A stretch of DNA of 16,634 bases from Chrysochromulina tobinii (taxonomy: Eukaryota; Haptophyta; Prymnesiales; Chrysochromulinaceae). The DNA lies in contig JWZX01001795.1 in NCBI GenBank assembly GCA_001275005.1, positions 1-16,634 on the forward strand. Direction: 5' to 3'. Shown one piece after another: positions 14,850 through 16,634 of the stretch. Both the position numbers and the translations under genes were made by a program. The notes under the pieces were generated by a model. That model was not told the DNA's origin. It saw nothing but the letters and a program-made list of their open reading frames with translations, and ran no database searches. Numbering within the stretch: the first letter of the stretch is position 1; every line of letters starts with the position of its first letter.

Positions 14850-15725
14850 TTACGTAGCCGGAAACCCACCATGTGTCGCCGCCGAAGCTGCCAACACCCC
14901 CTTCATTGCCGTCGTGCCCGCGTGCATCAGCACAGGACGAGTGCGCGGGTGCACACGCCTCCGGATGACGAGCAAATGCGACTGGTGATTGAGGGTATCG
15001 ACTCCAAGCCATTGTTTCGGGACTGCATGCACGCCATAATAGCGGCTGAGCCGTTTGTGGTAAGCGTCGTAGGCGCGATGACCCACCGACGAATCAACGA
15101 AGAAGCTATCGTGCTCATCAAGGATGCGCTGCATGCCGGGCGAACGCCAACCTGTGACATTGTGCACGAGCGAATTGAATCCTGCTGGCGCTGTCCCGAT
15201 GCGGCGAGTGTGGTCTATCCCGTCGTAGCGCCCGTCCGCATTCGCGCCGGTTGCTACGTCCTCCGTTACGTAGTAGCCGCCCTCACGCACGTATGGCCAC
15301 AGCAGTAGAAGAGTTGCCTCATTGCTGCGAGGCTTGTGGTCACCGTCGTCGATGATGAGATCCATGCTACGCAGGCTCCAGCCAAGTCTCATCACGCTAC
15401 TCGGATTTTGCGAGTTGCAGCGACGCATGGAGACACGCGAAAGGTTTCGAGTCCGCGTCACGGCAGACGGCCGTATCGCGATATCAAGCCCCCAGATGAG
15501 TGCGTTCGGGAAGTACGAGTGCCACATCTGCAATGATTGGCCTGCCGCGATCCCAACTTCAGTAACGTTGCGCACAGCGTGCCTGATCGGGTCGAAGAGC
15601 GCAGCGTACGTGTCAACATACTTGTGGTCGTCATGCGACTTGTCCGTGCCTGCTGCGTACGCCAGATCTTCGAGCGTCGGCGGTGACGAAGGCGCTTGTT
15701 GACGGGCTATCGACGTGAGCAGCAT
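14850..15725 (-). CDS. SAM-dependent methyltransferase, macrocin/cephalosporin-hydroxylase-like
   Basis: 291 aa. It resembles the methyltransferase group (Methyltransf_24 / sugar O-methyltransferases of antibiotic pathways) recognised by an N-terminal GTDKxxxxHxY...Y element: AGTDKSHDDHKYVDTYAALF (25-44). Motif I is VTEVGIAAGQSLQMWHSYFP (54-73), the acidic residue is in WGLDI (D81), and the metal/catalytic block is MDLIIDDGDHKPRSNEATLLLLWPYVREGGYYVTEDV (121-157), with DDGDH at 126-130. In known relatives this group uses a divalent metal and methylates sugar hydroxyls. The C-terminal 40 residues are not conserved. The ATG at 15725 is the first in frame and leaves a sensible 20-aa lead. It differs in family from the methyltransferase at 12420. 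It lies head-to-tail with the dioxygenase, with about 250 bp between them. Confidence 0.82.
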   Translation of the reverse strand: MLLTSIARQQAPSSPPTLEDLAYAAGTDKSHDDHKYVDTYAALFDPIRHAVRNVTEVGIAAGQSLQMWHSYFPNALIWGLDIAIRPSAVTRTRNLSRVSMRRCNSQNPSSVMRLGWSLRSMDLIIDDGDHKPRSNEATLLLLWPYVREGGYYVTEDVATGANADGRYDGIDHTRRIGTAPAGFNSLVHNVTGWRSPGMQRILDEHDSFFVDSSVGHRAYDAYHKRLSRYYGVHAVPKQWLGVDTLNHQSHLLVIRRRVHPRTRPVLMHAGTTAMKGVLAASAATHGGFPAT

Positions 15726-15932
15726 TTGACCTTAGGTAATGGGCGACTGCATTGGGCGACACGCGCTCATGCCAAAAAGGGAGAACTGCCCTAAAAAGGA
15801 ATAAATAGGACATATTTCACAAGAAATTCCGGAGTTAGGGCTGCTAGAAAAAGTCGGATCAGAATCTGAACGCCTTCGGGGCTCTTTTCACTTTGTGGAA
15901 TTTTGCCACGAAATTTGGAGGATTCCACAGGT
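15726..15932. promoter_or_regulatory. Divergent promoter, methyltransferase / Pro-rich gene
   Basis: 207 bp, more AT-rich than its surroundings. It contains TGGGCGAC twice (15740-15747 and 15753-15760), AAAAAGG(G/A) twice (15774 and 15794 region), TATTTAT on the minus strand (about 15807-15801) as a possible TATA box for the methyltransferase, and an inverted pair GCCCTAA (15788-15794) / TTAGGGC (15835-15841). The frame of the Pro-rich gene is open upstream to 15870, and a CCACAG at 15925-15930 could be a splice acceptor, so a 5' exon for that gene may lie here or further upstream. Confidence 0.45.
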
Positions 15933-16634
15933 ATGATGGGTCTGTCGGCTTTCTTCTCCTCGTCGGCTGCTCACCGCCACTTGGCCGATTCCGCCGCCAT
16001 CCTACGCGCCCTGAACACACCCTGCGGTCGGCGCAACAGCGACCCGGACGATTTTGTGCCCTGCCAGTGGTCACCTCCGACAGGCGGCGGCGTCTGCATG
16101 GACACTGCTTGCCGCACTGCAGGCGGTGGCTGCCGTTCCCCACTCGTGGGTGTGAATTGCCGCGGCGAGCCACCAGACGTGTGTACGGCCAATGGCCGCC
16201 CGCAGGCGGGGTGCACGCTCCCGTTCGCTCTGCACGCGCTACCTCGGCCTCCACAGACGCCGCCCAACCCGCCACTGCAGCCGTCGCCGCGGCTGCCACC
16301 GCTGCCACCGCTGCCGCGGCAGCCTCCACCGCCAGCGGCAGCGCCATCGCCATCTCCGCTACCTCCGATGCCTCTCGCGCCCGCGCCGCCTCCTCCTTCT
16401 CCGCCGCCACCGCCACCGCCTCCACTGCCGTCGCGGCCACCACCATGGTGGCGCCTACCACGACCGCCACATGCACCAAGACCGCCGCTGTCACCCTTGT
16501 TGCCACCACCGCCCTCACCACCACCGCCGCGGCCATCCCCGCCGCCGCGACCCTCGCCGCCGCCACCGCCCTCGCCAACGCCACCGCACCCGCTGCCACC
16601 CGGTCCACGTCCCTCGCCACCACCGCCGCGGCCA
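15933..16634 (+). CDS. Cys-rich plus poly-Pro cell-wall-like protein (3' partial)
   Basis: 234 codons to the window edge, no stop reached. Residues 31-94 contain eight cysteines (31, 44, 55, 60, 67, 76, 84, 94), an even number as expected for disulphides, in a loop-rich sequence such as PCGRRNSDPDDFVPCQWSPP. From about residue 104 on it is a Pro-rich tract with PSPSP, APPPPSPPPP and SPPPRPSPPPPPSP, the pattern of hydroxyproline-rich extracellular matrix proteins such as pherophorins and extensins. An extracellular or cell-covering role is inferred. The start MMGLSAFFSSSAA is only a weak signal peptide, and an upstream exon may supply it. Caution: owing to the simple (CCG)n-like sequence, a second + frame (Ala/Thr-rich) and two minus frames (Ala/Val-rich, Gly-rich) are also open here. 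I prefer this frame for its Cys spacing and its family-like SPPP pattern, although the Ala/Thr frame has C-ending codons. Confidence 0.6.
   Translation, partial: MMGLSAFFSSSAAHRHLADSAAILRALNTPCGRRNSDPDDFVPCQWSPPTGGGVCMDTACRTAGGGCRSPLVGVNCRGEPPDVCTANGRPQAGCTLPFALHALPRPPQTPPNPPLQPSPRLPPLPPLPRQPPPPAAAPSPSPLPPMPLAPAPPPPSPPPPPPPPLPSRPPPWWRLPRPPHAPRPPLSPLLPPPPSPPPPRPSPPPRPSPPPPPSPTPPHPLPPGPRPSPPPPRP

Noticed and set aside
15788-15841. CCCTAA ... TTAGGG as telomeric sequence
   Set aside because: Only a single unit in each orientation 40 bp apart; not a telomeric or interstitial repeat array.
15859-16623. Minus-strand Ala/Val-rich 254-codon frame
   Set aside because: It is complementary to the repeat-rich Pro gene; the run of Ala/Val is what the antisense of such repeats gives, and the rest has no domain.

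Overview
The window looks like nuclear DNA of a GC-rich, flagellated unicellular eukaryote, probably an alga. Haptophyte-like is my best guess, but nothing here proves the lineage. The evidence is an intron-poor but clearly eukaryotic gene set: a UTP15 ribosome-biogenesis WD40 protein, a PUB-domain protein, an SF-assemblin of flagellar root fibres, and a GT8 glycosyltransferase. There are two places where GT-AG introns of about 55-95 nt are suggested, high third-position GC, and short intergenic spaces with divergent gene pairs. I see no operons, phage, insertion sequences, tRNA, rRNA or CRISPR.

Layout. 1-971: gene-free DNA with a 32-bp tandem repeat, downstream of UTP15. 972-2630 (-): UTP15. 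3037-3963 (-): GT8 glycosyltransferase. 4204-4944 (-): a PUB domain fused to a parvulin prolyl isomerase. A 260-bp divergent promoter follows, then 5205-6395 (+): an unrecognised Ser/Pro-rich protein whose 3' end probably carries an intron. 6396-7532: about 1.1 kb without a convincing gene, with short repeats, an alternating CG tract and one isolated TATA-like box. 7533-8099 (-): a small Pro-rich, Cys-rich single-span membrane protein. A 155-bp divergent promoter holding a TGCGCATGCGCA palindrome separates it from 8255-11226 (+), a protein of about 958 aa of unknown function that needs a 95-nt intron (or a frameshift) near 9029-9123. 11493-12251 (-): SF-assemblin. It is divergent, across 168 bp, from 12420-13460 (+), a class I SAM methyltransferase. 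That spacer holds an E2F-like palindrome and a 12-bp direct repeat. 13721-14596 (-): PhyH-type Fe(II)/2-oxoglutarate dioxygenase. 14850-15725 (-): a second, different SAM methyltransferase. 15933-16634 (+, runs off the edge): a Cys-rich domain followed by a long (S)PPP-rich tract, resembling algal cell-wall glycoproteins.

How they fit together. UTP15 and the PUB-parvulin protein are housekeeping or proteostasis genes, and SF-assemblin is cytoskeletal. The two methyltransferases and the dioxygenase between them lie within 3.3 kb and could be small-molecule tailoring enzymes, but co-function is only inferred from proximity. The items most worth a second look are the PUB-parvulin fusion, the two divergent promoters with perfect palindromes, the unrecognised 958-aa protein, and the proline-rich edge gene, where several frames are open at once.
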